A stretch of DNA of 32,750 nucleotides from Pseudomonadota bacterium (GCA_021848325.1 JAJZUU010000031.1:1-32750); one strand, 5' to 3'; shown: positions 14,484 through 24,194, counted from the first letter of the stretch. Notes: generated from the sequence alone by a model not told the origin. Translations and numbers: made by a program.

Positions 14484-16322
14484 TTATCCCGGCAATCCGT
14501 GGCCGGCGTAGAGCCGGCGGATCTCGGCCTCGTAGCGGCGCTCCATGGCGCTGCGCTTGAGCTTTATGGTCGGGGTCAGCAGGCCGTCGGCCACGGTCCA
14601 CGGGTCCAGGGTGAGAATCACGCGGCGCACCCGGGCGTAGGCCGGGAAGCCGTGCAGGGCGCGGCGCACCCGCTCCAGTGCGGCGGCGGTGGCGGCCGGG
14701 GCCTGCAGCGCCGCGGGGTCCTCGGGGTCCAGCCCGAGGGATGCCGCAAAGCCGCGCCATACCCCGCGATTCACCCTGAGCAAGGCGGCAAGGTAGGGCC
14801 TGCCTTCTCCTACCACCATGGCCATGTCGAACAGCGGGTCCTGGACGATGGCCATCTCCAGGTCGGCCGGGGCCGCTTTCTCGCCGGTGGAGGTGACCAG
14901 GATCTCCTTGATGCGCCCCAGAATGAACAGGTGACGGTTCGCCATCCGCACCTGGTCGCCGGTATGCAGCCAGCCCTCGGCATCGACCGCGCGGCTGGTC
15001 TCTTCCGGCTGGTTCCAGTAGCCCATCATGACCCCCGGACCTCTGACCAGCAACTCGTCCTGCGGGCCGATGCGTATCTCCACCCCCGGCAGGGGCTCGC
15101 CCACCGATTCCGGGAGGTTGCTTTCCAACCGGTTTCCGCTCACCACGGGGGAGGCCTCGGTCAGGCCGTAGCCTTGCACCAGGGGCAGCCCCAGCCCCAC
15201 CAGGCAGTGGGATATCTTCCCGTACAACGGTGCGCCGCCGCTTACGCAAACCCGCAGCCGCCCGCCCAGCCGGGCAAGCAGCTTGTCCGCCACCAGGCGG
15301 CGCAGCAGCGGCCACAGCAGTCGTTCCGCGAGGCCGAGCGAGGCATGTCCCTGGCTTGCCTCGAAGTGCCGCCAGCCGACGCGTTGCGCCCAACTGAACA
15401 GCAGCCTGGCGAGTGCGCCGCGCTGCTGTAATTGGTGCTGCAGTTTCGTGTAGAGCCGCTCGAAGATCCTGGGCACTGCGATCAGCACGGTGGGGCGAAT
15501 CGTCAGCAGGTCCTGCTCCAGTTCCTGCACCGAGCGGGCGAAGGCCACGCAGCTTCCGTTCATGACCGGAAGGTAATAGCCCACGGTGCGCTCGAAGGCA
15601 TGGGACAGCGGGAGGAAGGAAAGGTAGACGTCCTCCCGGTAGCCGGGGATGGCCCGGCTTACGGCCTCGGCGTCCCACAGGATGTTGCGGTGGGACAGCA
15701 TGACCCCCTTGGGCGGACCGGTGGTGCCGGAGGTGTAGACGATGGTGGCCAGGGCCTGCGGCTCCAGGGCACGGGTCTCGAACGGGGCATCGCGGCGGCC
15801 CAGCCAGTCCGGCACGAAACTGAAGGAGATATCGTGGTTGCGCACCGGGGCCGAGCCGGGCTGCAGGATCAGCACCCGGTCCAGGACGGGAAATCGGGAC
15901 CGTTGCGGTTCCAGTGCCTGCCACTGCTCGATGGTCCCCGTCAGCAGGAGCCTGCAGCCGGAGTCGGCCAGGATATAAGCAATGTTTTCTGGGGCATCGA
16001 AGGTGTGCAGGGGTACTACCACCAGGCCCAGGGACAGGGCGGCCTGGTCGAAGCAGACCCATTCCACGCTGTTGTGCAGCAGAATGGCCACCCGTTCGCC
16101 GGCGGGGATGCCCTCCTTGGCCAAGGCCTGCTGCCAGCGCCGCGCCAGGGCACCGGCCCGCTGCCAGGTCCAGCTTTTCCATCTGCCCTTGGTCCGGTCG
16201 TACTGCAGGTACGCCTTGGCGGCGGGGGTCCTTTCCACGCGCCGGCGGAACAGGCCGGGGAGGGTGAGTGCCTGGTCGCACGGTATGATGTCCGGATGCC
16301 GTTGGCCTCGGGTGCGCCGCAA
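14484..16322 (-). CDS. Long-chain fatty acid-CoA ligase (AMP-forming)
   Basis: A 612-residue enzyme activating long-chain fatty acids through an acyl-AMP to acyl-CoA. The AMP-binding P-loop YTSGTTGPPKG begins at residue 196; next come LSFLPLSHAFERT, VPRIFERLYTKL (typical of the long-chain ACSL type), SGGAPL, QGYGLTEASPVVS, and GWLHTGDQ with the LGRIKEILVTSTGEKAAP hinge. The C-terminal lysine motif is TPTIKLKRSAMERRY. The TTG at 16322 is preferred because AAGGGGAG lies 4 nt upstream and the gene then follows the ACP-ligase-PlsC gene by 37 bp. The two genes very likely form one operon for using exogenous or recycled fatty acids. Confidence 0.9.
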   Translation of the reverse strand: MRRTRGQRHPDIIPCDQALTLPGLFRRRVERTPAAKAYLQYDRTKGRWKSWTWQRAGALARRWQQALAKEGIPAGERVAILLHNSVEWVCFDQAALSLGLVVVPLHTFDAPENIAYILADSGCRLLLTGTIEQWQALEPQRSRFPVLDRVLILQPGSAPVRNHDISFSFVPDWLGRRDAPFETRALEPQALATIVYTSGTTGPPKGVMLSHRNILWDAEAVSRAIPGYREDVYLSFLPLSHAFERTVGYYLPVMNGSCVAFARSVQELEQDLLTIRPTVLIAVPRIFERLYTKLQHQLQQRGALARLLFSWAQRVGWRHFEASQGHASLGLAERLLWPLLRRLVADKLLARLGGRLRVCVSGGAPLYGKISHCLVGLGLPLVQGYGLTEASPVVSGNRLESNLPESVGEPLPGVEIRIGPQDELLVRGPGVMMGYWNQPEETSRAVDAEGWLHTGDQVRMANRHLFILGRIKEILVTSTGEKAAPADLEMAIVQDPLFDMAMVVGEGRPYLAALLRVNRGVWRGFAASLGLDPEDPAALQAPAATAAALERVRRALHGFPAYARVRRVILTLDPWTVADGLLTPTIKLKRSAMERRYEAEIRRLYAGHGLPG

Positions 16323-16359
16323 TTTGCTCCCCTTCCGTTTTCCGTTTCTTCGGCCCGTT

Positions 16360-19185
16360 TCAGAACTGCCCTTGCGCGCCCAGATCAGGCTCTCCGCAAT
16401 GGCGCAGGATTTCCACCCGGGCCGCGTCCCGCAGCCTCACCGCGGCATCCCAATCCGCCCCTTGGGGCGCGATGGGGGCCCCTATCACCACACTGAGGGC
16501 GCCCCGCCGTGGAAACCAATGATCGGCGCGCAGCGCCGAGCGGGTACCGCGGATGGTCACCGGCACCACCGGCACCCCGGTCCGGGCCGCCGCCACGAAG
16601 GCCCCCATGCGGAAGGGAAGCAGGCCGGGCATGCGGTAGAAGGTCCCTTCCGGAAAGAATATTAGCGACTTCCCGGCGCCCAAGGCGAGGCAGGACTGCT
16701 GCACGTCTTCCACCCCCCGCTGCCGGTCGAAACGCTCCACGAACTCCGCCCCCAAGCGCCGCAGAAAGATCCGGGGTATCGCCTTGGCCTTCAATTCCCC
16801 CTTGGCCACGAAGCCGAACGGGCGCGGCAGCGCCGCCACCAACACCACCCCGTCCAGATAGCTTGCATGGTTCGCGGCGATCACGCAAGGCGCAGCCGCG
16901 GCGAGGTTTCCCTCCCCGACCACGCGCAGGGGGGTGCCGGACATGCGCAGCAGGAGGCGCGCGGCCAGCCGGCTTGCCGCCCAGCACCAGGCGGGGCGGG
17001 GCGAGATCGAACCCACCAGCCAGGTGATCGGGGCCAGGATCCAAAACAGCACCCAGACATAGACCGCGTACGAAAGCGCCCGGCCCCCGCGCAATGCGCG
17101 ACGCAATCGGGGCAGGGCAGCGGCCAGGGCCAGCCGCGCCACTTGCCAGCGCACCGCGCGGCGCGGCCGCCGGAGGGCGCCTTTTTCGTATAATTCGCGG
17201 CTCGCCGCACGCCGTATCTTGCCGCTGGAGGTCTTGAGCACGGTGTGGGCGGGGACCAGGGCGATCTCGTCCGCCGGCATTCCCAGCAGGTCCATTGCCA
17301 GCCCGTTGATGCGGTCGCGCAGGGCGTCCAGCGCCGCCGCCTCGGTCTCCCGCGTCTCCGCCAGTACCACCAGGCGCTCGGTGCCGGAAACGGGGTCGGG
17401 ACTGCCGAACACGGCGACGCAGCCCCTGCGCACCCCGGGGATGTCGCCTACCGCCTCCTCCAGTTCCTGAGGGTAGATATTGCGGCCGCCGCGGATAATG
17501 ACGTCCTTGGCGCGCCCGGTGAGATACACGTCGCCCTGCGCCATGTATGCGAGGTCGCCCGAATCCAGCCATTCTCCGTGGAACAGGCGGCGGCTCTGCT
17601 CCGGATTGCGGAAATAGCCCAGGGTGGCGGAAGGGCCCTTGAACTCCAGGTGTCCCTCCACCCGTTCGCCCACCTCGTGCCCGGTGGCATCCACGATGCG
17701 AATCTGGTGCCCCGGGAGGGGCTGCCCGCAGGCCACGATGCGCAGCGCCTCCCGGTCGCCGGACTCGGCCGGGACGGCCCGCCCGGTGCCGGTGAGGGCA
17801 CCGCGCCTGACCCGGTCTATCAACGGGCCGCGGCCGGGCGGCGGGAAGGCCAGGCCGACGGAGACCTCGGCCAGGCCGTAAACCGGCGCCATGGCCTCCG
17901 GGCGCAGGCCGTAGCGGGAGAAGCGCTCGGTGAAACGCAGCAAGGTGTCGGGGCTGACCGGCTCGGCCCCGTTGAAGGCCATGCGCCAACTGCTCAAGTC
18001 CAGCCCCTGGACGGCACGGTCCTCGATCTTGCGCAGGCACAGCTCGTAGCCGAAGTTGGGGGCGGCGGACAGGGTGCCGCGGTGGTTGTGGATGGCCCAC
18101 AGCCAGCGTTCCGGTCGCGCCAGGAAGGCGAGCGGAGACATCACCACAAACGGGCAGGCATGGTAGAGGCTGCCCAGCCATGCCCCGATCAGGCCCATGT
18201 CGTGGTACAGCGGCAGCCAGCTCACGAACACGTCCCCGGAGGCGACCTGCGCCGCCTGCCCCATGGCGCGGATATTCGCCAGCAGATTGGCGTGGCTCAG
18301 GACCACCCCCTTGGGATTGCCGGTGCTGCCGGAGGTGTACTGCAGGAGCGCGGTATCTTCCCCCTTCAGGGCGTAAAGGGCGGGGCTCGCTTTGGACCCG
18401 CACAGTTCCTGCACCGTGGCCACCTTGCGCAGGGTTTCCACCTGGCTACCGAGCAGGCGCGCCACCCCTTTGGCCGCGGGCACGGTGACGAGCACGGCCG
18501 CGAGCGCATTGGACAGGATGCCGGCATGGCGGCGCAGGTGTTCCTCGAACTGGGAGGCCCGCACCGGGGGGTAGATGGGCACCGGCACGCCGCCGGCGAG
18601 AAGCGCCCCGAAAAAGCTGTAGAAATAATCGCGCCCGGTGGGCAGCATGATGGCCACCGCCTGACCGGGCTGCAGATCGCGTTCCTGCAACCCTGCGGCC
18701 ACCGCCCGGGCCCCGGCCTGCAATTCGCCGTAACGAATGGTCTGGCCCTGGTCGTCCCCGTTCTCCAGGACGATGTGCACCCGCTGGGGGTGGGCGCCCG
18801 CGTGCCATTCCAGGGCTTCGGTGAGGGTGGCGGCGCCGGCCGGAAAGGCCTGCGCTTCCTCCGAGACTTCTAAGCGCGGCGGAAGGGGGGCGGCGGGCGG
18901 CCTTGTCTTTGCCGCCGCGAGCACAGCCCCCAACAGGTCGCGTGGCGTCTCCGCGCTTGCCAGCACCTGTTCCGGCAAGGTGACATCGAACACGCGCTCG
19001 ATCCGGTGCAGCAGTTCCACCCGCCCGAGACTGTCCAGCCCCAGGTCCCGGTCGAAGGAGGCGTCCAGGGCTATGGTGGGGCCCCGTTCCGTGCCCGGGC
19101 GCAGTTCCGCCACCAGTTCGCGCACGGTTTCCAGCACAGTGGCGGTGGTTGTATCCTGGATGTGGTTCGCTTCAGGGGTGGGCAT
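16360..19185 (-). CDS. ACP / acyl-AMP ligase / PlsC acyltransferase fusion
   Basis: A 941-residue three-part protein. (1) Residues ~15-92: acyl carrier protein domain, DRDLGLDSLGRVEL with Ser52 as phosphopantetheine site. (2) Residues ~105-665: fatty acyl-AMP ligase, P-loop YTSGSTGNPKG from 283, then VSWLPLYHDMGLIGAWLG (FAAL-like), YGLAEVSVGLAFPP, LDSGDLAYM, GRAKDVIIRGGRNIYPQELE and KTSSGKIRRAA. (3) After a hydrophobic stretch (~715-745), PlsC: NHASYLD (His773, Asp778), FFPEGTF and VVPVTIRGTR. The likely job is to activate a free fatty acid, hold it on the ACP and acylate a lysophospholipid or glycerophosphate at the inner membrane. E. coli Aas joins acyltransferase and ligase in the opposite order and lacks the ACP. 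Confidence 0.9.
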   Translation of the reverse strand: MPTPEANHIQDTTTATVLETVRELVAELRPGTERGPTIALDASFDRDLGLDSLGRVELLHRIERVFDVTLPEQVLASAETPRDLLGAVLAAAKTRPPAAPLPPRLEVSEEAQAFPAGAATLTEALEWHAGAHPQRVHIVLENGDDQGQTIRYGELQAGARAVAAGLQERDLQPGQAVAIMLPTGRDYFYSFFGALLAGGVPVPIYPPVRASQFEEHLRRHAGILSNALAAVLVTVPAAKGVARLLGSQVETLRKVATVQELCGSKASPALYALKGEDTALLQYTSGSTGNPKGVVLSHANLLANIRAMGQAAQVASGDVFVSWLPLYHDMGLIGAWLGSLYHACPFVVMSPLAFLARPERWLWAIHNHRGTLSAAPNFGYELCLRKIEDRAVQGLDLSSWRMAFNGAEPVSPDTLLRFTERFSRYGLRPEAMAPVYGLAEVSVGLAFPPPGRGPLIDRVRRGALTGTGRAVPAESGDREALRIVACGQPLPGHQIRIVDATGHEVGERVEGHLEFKGPSATLGYFRNPEQSRRLFHGEWLDSGDLAYMAQGDVYLTGRAKDVIIRGGRNIYPQELEEAVGDIPGVRRGCVAVFGSPDPVSGTERLVVLAETRETEAAALDALRDRINGLAMDLLGMPADEIALVPAHTVLKTSSGKIRRAASRELYEKGALRRPRRAVRWQVARLALAAALPRLRRALRGGRALSYAVYVWVLFWILAPITWLVGSISPRPAWCWAASRLAARLLLRMSGTPLRVVGEGNLAAAAPCVIAANHASYLDGVVLVAALPRPFGFVAKGELKAKAIPRIFLRRLGAEFVERFDRQRGVEDVQQSCLALGAGKSLIFFPEGTFYRMPGLLPFRMGAFVAAARTGVPVVPVTIRGTRSALRADHWFPRRGALSVVIGAPIAPQGADWDAAVRLRDAARVEILRHCGEPDLGAQGQF

Positions 19186-19567
19186 GCCGGGGATTTTTCA
19201 GGTTGCGCCTTGCACCGGACCGGGAGCGTGGTTCTTTGCTTTGAGTGCGTTGCGTCCGGTACCGGAGGTCTCTAGTTCAAAGGCTGAAATTCAGTGTAGA
19301 AACAGGAGCCGGCTTTTTCAACCCGCCCCTGGAGCGTGGGGATGGCGGCTGCGGAGCGTCTGGCGGCGGAGTGCAACCCGGGGAATTAAGGTCATAATCC
19401 GTTCCGCGGCGTGACAACAAGTCTTGCGCTTTGGTAAAGTTGCGCACGATGCTGCCGATATGGGTGTCGGGGTACGGCAGTTCGCGGCCGCTGGCCGGCG
19501 CAAGGGGCACCAAGAGAACAACCACCGGAGTGGCTTGAAGGAACGGGGAGAGTCGCAGGAATCCCGC
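19186..19567. other. Divergent intergenic region
   Basis: A 382-bp gap between the ACP-ligase-PlsC gene (minus) and the binding-protein cluster (plus). Promoters for both must lie here but no hexamer pair stands out. A minus-strand frame (19277-19525, GTG start, beginning VVLLVPLAPASGRELPYP) has a weak signal-peptide look but no ribosome-binding site and a Pro/Ser-rich tail; I do not call it a gene. Confidence 0.4.
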
Positions 19568-20017
19568 ATGGCGCTGCTAAACAACAAACATCCGTTCGTG
19601 CGGGTTGTCCTCATTTACGCGGCGCTGCTTATCGGCCTTGGCGGCGCATCCGATTGCGAGGCCGTGGACGTTATCGTCAACCCCAGTGTCCCGGTTCATC
19701 CGATTTCCCGCGGGGTCGCCCGGGCCATTTTCGGGATGCGCATGACCAGGTGGCCGGACGGCAGCCCGATCAGGGTCTTTGTACTGGGCGACGGCGATCC
19801 CGTACATGTCGCTTTCTGCAAAGAGGTCCTGGACATCTATCCTTACCAGCTCAGGGCCGCCTGGGACAGGCTGGTCTATTCCGGCAGCGGCCAAGCGCCT
19901 ACTGAGCTTGCTTCCGAACAGGAGATGTTGGCACGGGTGGCGTCGACGCCGGGCGCGATCGGTTACTTGGAGAGGAGGCTGGTGAATGTCCGTGTCCGCT
20001 TGTTGCCAGTGCAGTGA
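19568..20017 (+). CDS. Small periplasmic phosphate-binding-like protein
   Basis: A 149-residue secreted protein. Residues 1-32 form a signal peptide (VRVVLIYAALLIGLGGASDCEA). The mature part resembles one lobe of PstS-like binding proteins: VDVIVNPSVPVHPISRGVARAIFGMRMTRWPDGSPIRVFVL, then HVAFCKEVLDIYPYQLRAAWDRLVYSG and TPGAIGYLE. It is about half the length of PstS, so it is unlikely to be a normal transporter receptor. The ATG at 19568 has AGGAA about 7 nt upstream. It overlaps the barrel gene by 32 bp, and the GGDEF-EAL gene follows, which suggests a ligand sensor or accessory for that signalling protein. The ligand is unknown. Confidence 0.75.
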   Translation: MALLNNKHPFVRVVLIYAALLIGLGGASDCEAVDVIVNPSVPVHPISRGVARAIFGMRMTRWPDGSPIRVFVLGDGDPVHVAFCKEVLDIYPYQLRAAWDRLVYSGSGQAPTELASEQEMLARVASTPGAIGYLERRLVNVRVRLLPVQ

Positions 20018-21215
20018 ACTCCGTCGGGGGAAGCACCGTGGGGCCGGCATCCTCCTCCTTCTGGCGGCCTTGCCATGCCTTCCTGCGGCGGCCATGGAGA
20101 TGCCCGAGGCGACGCAGATCCACGGCTTTGTCACCCAGGGCCTGATATCCAGCACGGGCAACAATTTCTTCGGCCCCAGCAAGAACGGCGTGAGTTGGGA
20201 GTTCACCGAGTTGGGGGTGAATGCCTCCTATCGCCCCGATCCGGATTTGCAGTTTTCGGCACAGTTGTTGTCCCGCCGCGCCGGGGGAACGGACAACGGA
20301 AGGGTGCGCCTGGACTACGGTTTCGTGGATTACACCTTTTCGGCGAGCGAGTCGGGGCGGTGGGGGGTGATGGCGGGGAAGATCAAGAATCCCCTGGGGT
20401 TCTACAATACCACCCGGGACGTCGCCTTCACCCGCCCCAGCATCCTGCTGCCCCAGTCCATCTATTTCGACCGGGCGCGCAACTTCGCCCTCTCCGCCCC
20501 GGGCGCCAGCGTGTACGGCGAGCGGGTGGGGGAGGGGGGCGACCTCTACCTCCAGTTGGCCGCCTTGAGGCCGCAGGTGGACGATCAGGACACGAAGTTC
20601 GCCTTTCTCGGGGTGGACCAGCCGGGCAATCTGGACGGGGATGCTTCGTACATCGGGCGGCTGCTGTTCGACCGGGACGGGGGGCGGCTGCGCCTGGCCT
20701 TGAGCGCCGCACAGATCAACATGAGCTACCGGCCAGGGGCCGGGGACGCCCTTTCCGCCGGTTCGATCCGGTTCGAGCCCGCGGTCCTTTCGGCCCAGTT
20801 CAACGCGGAGCGCTGGAGCCTGACCTCCGAGTACGCCCTGGAGCGGGTGAGCCGCCGGGGCTTCGGGGCGCCGGTTCTGGACACGACGAACACCAGCGAG
20901 CAGTGCTACGTCCAGGGTACCTACCGCTTCGCGGCCCGGTGGGAAGGGCTGCTGCGCTACGACGTGCTGTACCTGGACCGGGCCGACCGGGACGGCGCGC
21001 GCTACGCGGCCCTCAGCGGCAACCCGGCCTATGCGCGTTACGCCAAGGACTGGACCGTCGGCGTGCGCTATGACGTCACGCCGTCCTTCATGCTGCGGGG
21101 CGAATTCCATTCCGTCGACGGCACGGCCTGGCTGCCGTTCGAGGACAACCCCGATCCGTTCGGGACCAGCAGACGCTGGAACATGTTCCTCCTGCAGGGC
21201 TCCTACAGGTTCTAG
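19986..21215 (+). CDS. Outer-membrane beta-barrel (porin-like) protein
   Basis: A 409-residue predicted outer-membrane protein. The signal peptide (GAGILLLLAALPCLPAAA) ends near residue 36. The rest alternates short amphipathic strands (LQFSAQLLSRR, GRWGVMAGKIKNPLGFY, LRLALSAAQINMSY, WSLTSEYALERVSRRG, WTVGVRYDVTPSFMLRGEF) and ends SYRF, the C-terminal aromatic signal for Bam-dependent insertion. GKIKNPLGFYNTTRDVAFTRPSI resembles phosphate-selective or alginate-type porins. It overlaps the binding-protein gene by 32 bp and is 44 bp before the GGDEF-EAL gene. The specific solute is not known. Confidence 0.8.
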   Translation: MSVSACCQCSELRRGKHRGAGILLLLAALPCLPAAAMEMPEATQIHGFVTQGLISSTGNNFFGPSKNGVSWEFTELGVNASYRPDPDLQFSAQLLSRRAGGTDNGRVRLDYGFVDYTFSASESGRWGVMAGKIKNPLGFYNTTRDVAFTRPSILLPQSIYFDRARNFALSAPGASVYGERVGEGGDLYLQLAALRPQVDDQDTKFAFLGVDQPGNLDGDASYIGRLLFDRDGGRLRLALSAAQINMSYRPGAGDALSAGSIRFEPAVLSAQFNAERWSLTSEYALERVSRRGFGAPVLDTTNTSEQCYVQGTYRFAARWEGLLRYDVLYLDRADRDGARYAALSGNPAYARYAKDWTVGVRYDVTPSFMLRGEFHSVDGTAWLPFEDNPDPFGTSRRWNMFLLQGSYRF

Positions 21216-21259
21216 AGGGCCCTCGCGCCCTGGCGGGCCATCGGTTACGAAAGCGGATC

Positions 21260-24157
21260 ATGAGCGATACGGCGGAGCGAGTGGCAGGCAAGAGGTTTTT
21301 CAGCCTCAAATGGAAGGCGATGCTGCTGCTCAGTCTGGTGTTGGTGCTGATCAGCGGCTCGTTTTCCTTCCTCTCCTATCGCAATCTGCGGCACCAGTAC
21401 GAACATAACCGCCAGTCCGTGCGTGCCCGGCAAGAGCAGTTGCTGCGCGGGTTGCTCACGCAATCGGCCGGGCGGCTGCGCCAGATCGGCAGCCTGATCC
21501 CGGACCTGGGCGGGGTGCGGGAAGCCATGGCGGCATCGGATGCGGCGCGCGCGCAGGCCGCCTTTGACCGCTACTGGTCGGAAATCCAGTTGGACAGCGG
21601 GCTCGACCAGGTTCGGCTGTACGGTCGCAATTCCGGCCTGTTGGGACGCTGGGGCGACCCGGGGCACGCTTCCGAGGAAAAGATGCGCAGATTCTTGGTG
21701 GCGAAGGTGAGTCGCCAGGAAGCGCCGGCAGACTACCTGCAGTGCAGCGACGAGTGCATCCAGGATGTGGTGGTGCCCGTGATGGCCGGCGGCAGACACG
21801 TGGGGGCGGTGCTCGCCGCTGCCTCCCTCGCCGACGTGATCGTGGCCTTTAGGCAGACCTCCGGTTCGGACATCGGGGTCCTCGTCACGCGGGGCCCGGG
21901 GCATTCGCCGACCGCGGCGGACGAGCGCGTCCTGCCGCTGTTGAATGCGCGGGTGCTCGCGCTTTCCGGCCCGGCCCACAATCTGCTGGTGCTGCAGAAC
22001 GTGCCGCAGATGGCCGAGCCCGCCGGCTTGCGGGCAGCCGTCAAGCGGGTCAGGCTGGACGGGCGCGACTATGAGATCGGGACGCTGCCCATGCAGTTCG
22101 TTTCCCGCCAGAGCGGCAACGGCTATTTCGTTCTGGTTTCCGACATCACCGACGCCCTGGCGCAAATTCACCGCGCCACCTGGCGCAATTTGGCGGCCGG
22201 CGGACTGGGCCTGCTGCTGTCCGAGGTCCTGCTGGTGGGCCTGCTGTGGCCGCCCATGTCCCGTCTGCGGCGTACGGCACTCACCCTCCCGCGCTTGGGG
22301 CAGGGGGCGTTCGGGGAAGTGCGTGCCGTCATCCGCAGCCATTCCGGCAACAGGCGGACCCGGGACGAGATCGACTTGCTGGACGGCACGGCGATCGAGT
22401 TGGCGGACAGGCTGGAGGGGCTGCAAAGCGAGGTTTCCGCCCGCACCGATGCCCTTGCCGACACGGTTGAGGCATTGTCCAGGGAAAGGGATTTCGCCAC
22501 CGGGCTGGTCAATACGGTCCAGGTGATGATCGTAACCCAGAACGCCGCCGGGCGGGTGGTGATGGCCAACGGTTACGCTCAGGATCTGACCGGATACACC
22601 GAGGAAGATCTCGTCGGAACGGATTTCTTCGAGCGCTTCGCCATTGCCGAGCAAAGCACGGAACTGCGCGCTCAACTCGCCGGCTTTCTCGCCCACGGGG
22701 AGGGGCACCTGCGCCGTGAATCCATTCTGGAGTGCAAGGACGGGACGGTGCGCAACGTGGTATGGGTCCACTCCCGGCTAGGGGCCCGTTTACCGGGTGA
22801 TCCGGTGCTTCTTTCCGCGGGGCTCGATATTACCGAATTGCGGCAGGCCAAGCAGCAGGCCTCGTTCCTGGCCGACTACGACCCGCTCACCGCCTTGCTC
22901 AATCGGCGTCGTTTCCAGGAAGAATTGTCCGAGCTGCTGCAGGACGGGGCACGTCAGGGGGACGTGACGGCCCTGCTGTGTTTCGACATCGACGAGTTCA
23001 AGTATGTGAACGACAGCGGCGGGCATGAGCTGGGGGATGCCCTGCTGCGGGCCGTGGCCCGCGAGTTGCAGCAGTTGATCCCCTCTCCGAGGCTGGCCGC
23101 GCGCCTGGGCGGCGACGAGTTCGCCGCCGTGTTTCACTCCATCCAGGCCGCGGAGGCGATCCAGATCGCGCGCAGCCTCAACCAGCGGATAGGGGAGATC
23201 GAACTGCCCGGGCCGTGGCGCACCCACAAGGTGTCCGCGTCCATCGGCATCGCGCTGTCCCCGGAGCATGGCGGCGGTGCGGAAGAGCTGCTGGCCCACG
23301 GCAATCTGGCCCTGGCTCAGGCCAGAGAGAAAGGGCGCGGCAGCTGGCATCTATATTCCCCGAAAGAGCAGCTCATGGAGCGGATGGTCAAGCGCGGCTA
23401 CTGGGTGGAGAAGATCGAACAGGCGCTCGCCGAGGACCGGTTCGAACTCCATTATCAGCCGATCATGGGGCTCCATGACAACTGTGCCGACCATTACGAA
23501 GCGCTGGTCCGGATGCGCATGCTGGATGGCACCCTGGTCCCCCCGGGAGACTTCATCGGGGTGGCCGAGGCCACGGGGCTGATTCGGGCCATCGACCGCG
23601 TCGTGTTGCGCAAGGCCATTCTAAAGCTGGCGGAGCTCAAGAAGGAAAACGGTTCCATCAAGCTCTCGGTCAACCTGTCCGGCCGCAGTTTCGAGGGCCA
23701 GGGATTGGTGGAAATTCTTAAGGAACAACTGGGACAGCTCGATGTGGATCCGGCCAAACTCATTTTCGAGATCACGGAGACCGCGGCGGTAGAGGATTTC
23801 GAGGCCGCCCGCACGCTGATGCAGGCGGTGCAGCAACTGGGCTGCGCCTTCGCCCTGGACGATTTCGGGGTCGGGTTTTCCTCCTTCCACTACGTGAAAA
23901 ATCTGCCGGTGGACTACGTGAAGATCGACGGCTCCTTCGTCAGGAACTTGGCCCAGAGCCGGGACGATCAGGTGTTCGTGAAGGTGCTGGTGCAGGCGGC
24001 GAAGGGCTTCGGCAAAAAGACCGTGGCCGAATTCGTGGAGAATGGCGAAATCCTGGCCCTGCTCCGGGAGTACGGGGTGGATTATGCCCAGGGCTACTTC
24101 ATCGGCAGGCCGGCTGATCACACCCGGCCTGTCGCGCCCCTAAAGCTGGGGCTCTAG
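21260..24157 (+). CDS. Membrane sensor with PAS, GGDEF and EAL domains
   Basis: A 965-residue inner-membrane c-di-GMP enzyme. Transmembrane helices at ~20-38 and ~312-332 flank a large periplasmic sensory region. A coiled linker follows, then PAS (~410-530; MIVTQNAAGRVVMANGYAQDLTGYTEEDLVG), GGDEF (~535-690) with intact GGDEF at 617-621, and EAL (~705-955) with EAL at 747-749, NLSGRSF, EITETAAV, DDFGVGFSSF and KIDGSFV. Catalytic residues of both domains look intact. The RxxD inhibitory site expected just before GGDEF is absent (SPRLAARLGGDEF). Either activity may dominate. The cluster with a secreted binding protein and a porin suggests the periplasmic domain reads a solute or that protein. 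Confidence 0.93.
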   Translation: MSDTAERVAGKRFFSLKWKAMLLLSLVLVLISGSFSFLSYRNLRHQYEHNRQSVRARQEQLLRGLLTQSAGRLRQIGSLIPDLGGVREAMAASDAARAQAAFDRYWSEIQLDSGLDQVRLYGRNSGLLGRWGDPGHASEEKMRRFLVAKVSRQEAPADYLQCSDECIQDVVVPVMAGGRHVGAVLAAASLADVIVAFRQTSGSDIGVLVTRGPGHSPTAADERVLPLLNARVLALSGPAHNLLVLQNVPQMAEPAGLRAAVKRVRLDGRDYEIGTLPMQFVSRQSGNGYFVLVSDITDALAQIHRATWRNLAAGGLGLLLSEVLLVGLLWPPMSRLRRTALTLPRLGQGAFGEVRAVIRSHSGNRRTRDEIDLLDGTAIELADRLEGLQSEVSARTDALADTVEALSRERDFATGLVNTVQVMIVTQNAAGRVVMANGYAQDLTGYTEEDLVGTDFFERFAIAEQSTELRAQLAGFLAHGEGHLRRESILECKDGTVRNVVWVHSRLGARLPGDPVLLSAGLDITELRQAKQQASFLADYDPLTALLNRRRFQEELSELLQDGARQGDVTALLCFDIDEFKYVNDSGGHELGDALLRAVARELQQLIPSPRLAARLGGDEFAAVFHSIQAAEAIQIARSLNQRIGEIELPGPWRTHKVSASIGIALSPEHGGGAEELLAHGNLALAQAREKGRGSWHLYSPKEQLMERMVKRGYWVEKIEQALAEDRFELHYQPIMGLHDNCADHYEALVRMRMLDGTLVPPGDFIGVAEATGLIRAIDRVVLRKAILKLAELKKENGSIKLSVNLSGRSFEGQGLVEILKEQLGQLDVDPAKLIFEITETAAVEDFEAARTLMQAVQQLGCAFALDDFGVGFSSFHYVKNLPVDYVKIDGSFVRNLAQSRDDQVFVKVLVQAAKGFGKKTVAEFVENGEILALLREYGVDYAQGYFIGRPADHTRPVAPLKLGL

Positions 24158-24194
24158 AAAGCCGGGAGGCCCTTGGTTTTCCGGCCCGTTCCCT

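Noticed and set aside
19277-19525. Small minus-strand gene in the divergent gap
   Set aside because: No ribosome-binding site, Pro/Ser-rich tail, no recognisable family; only a weak signal-peptide look.
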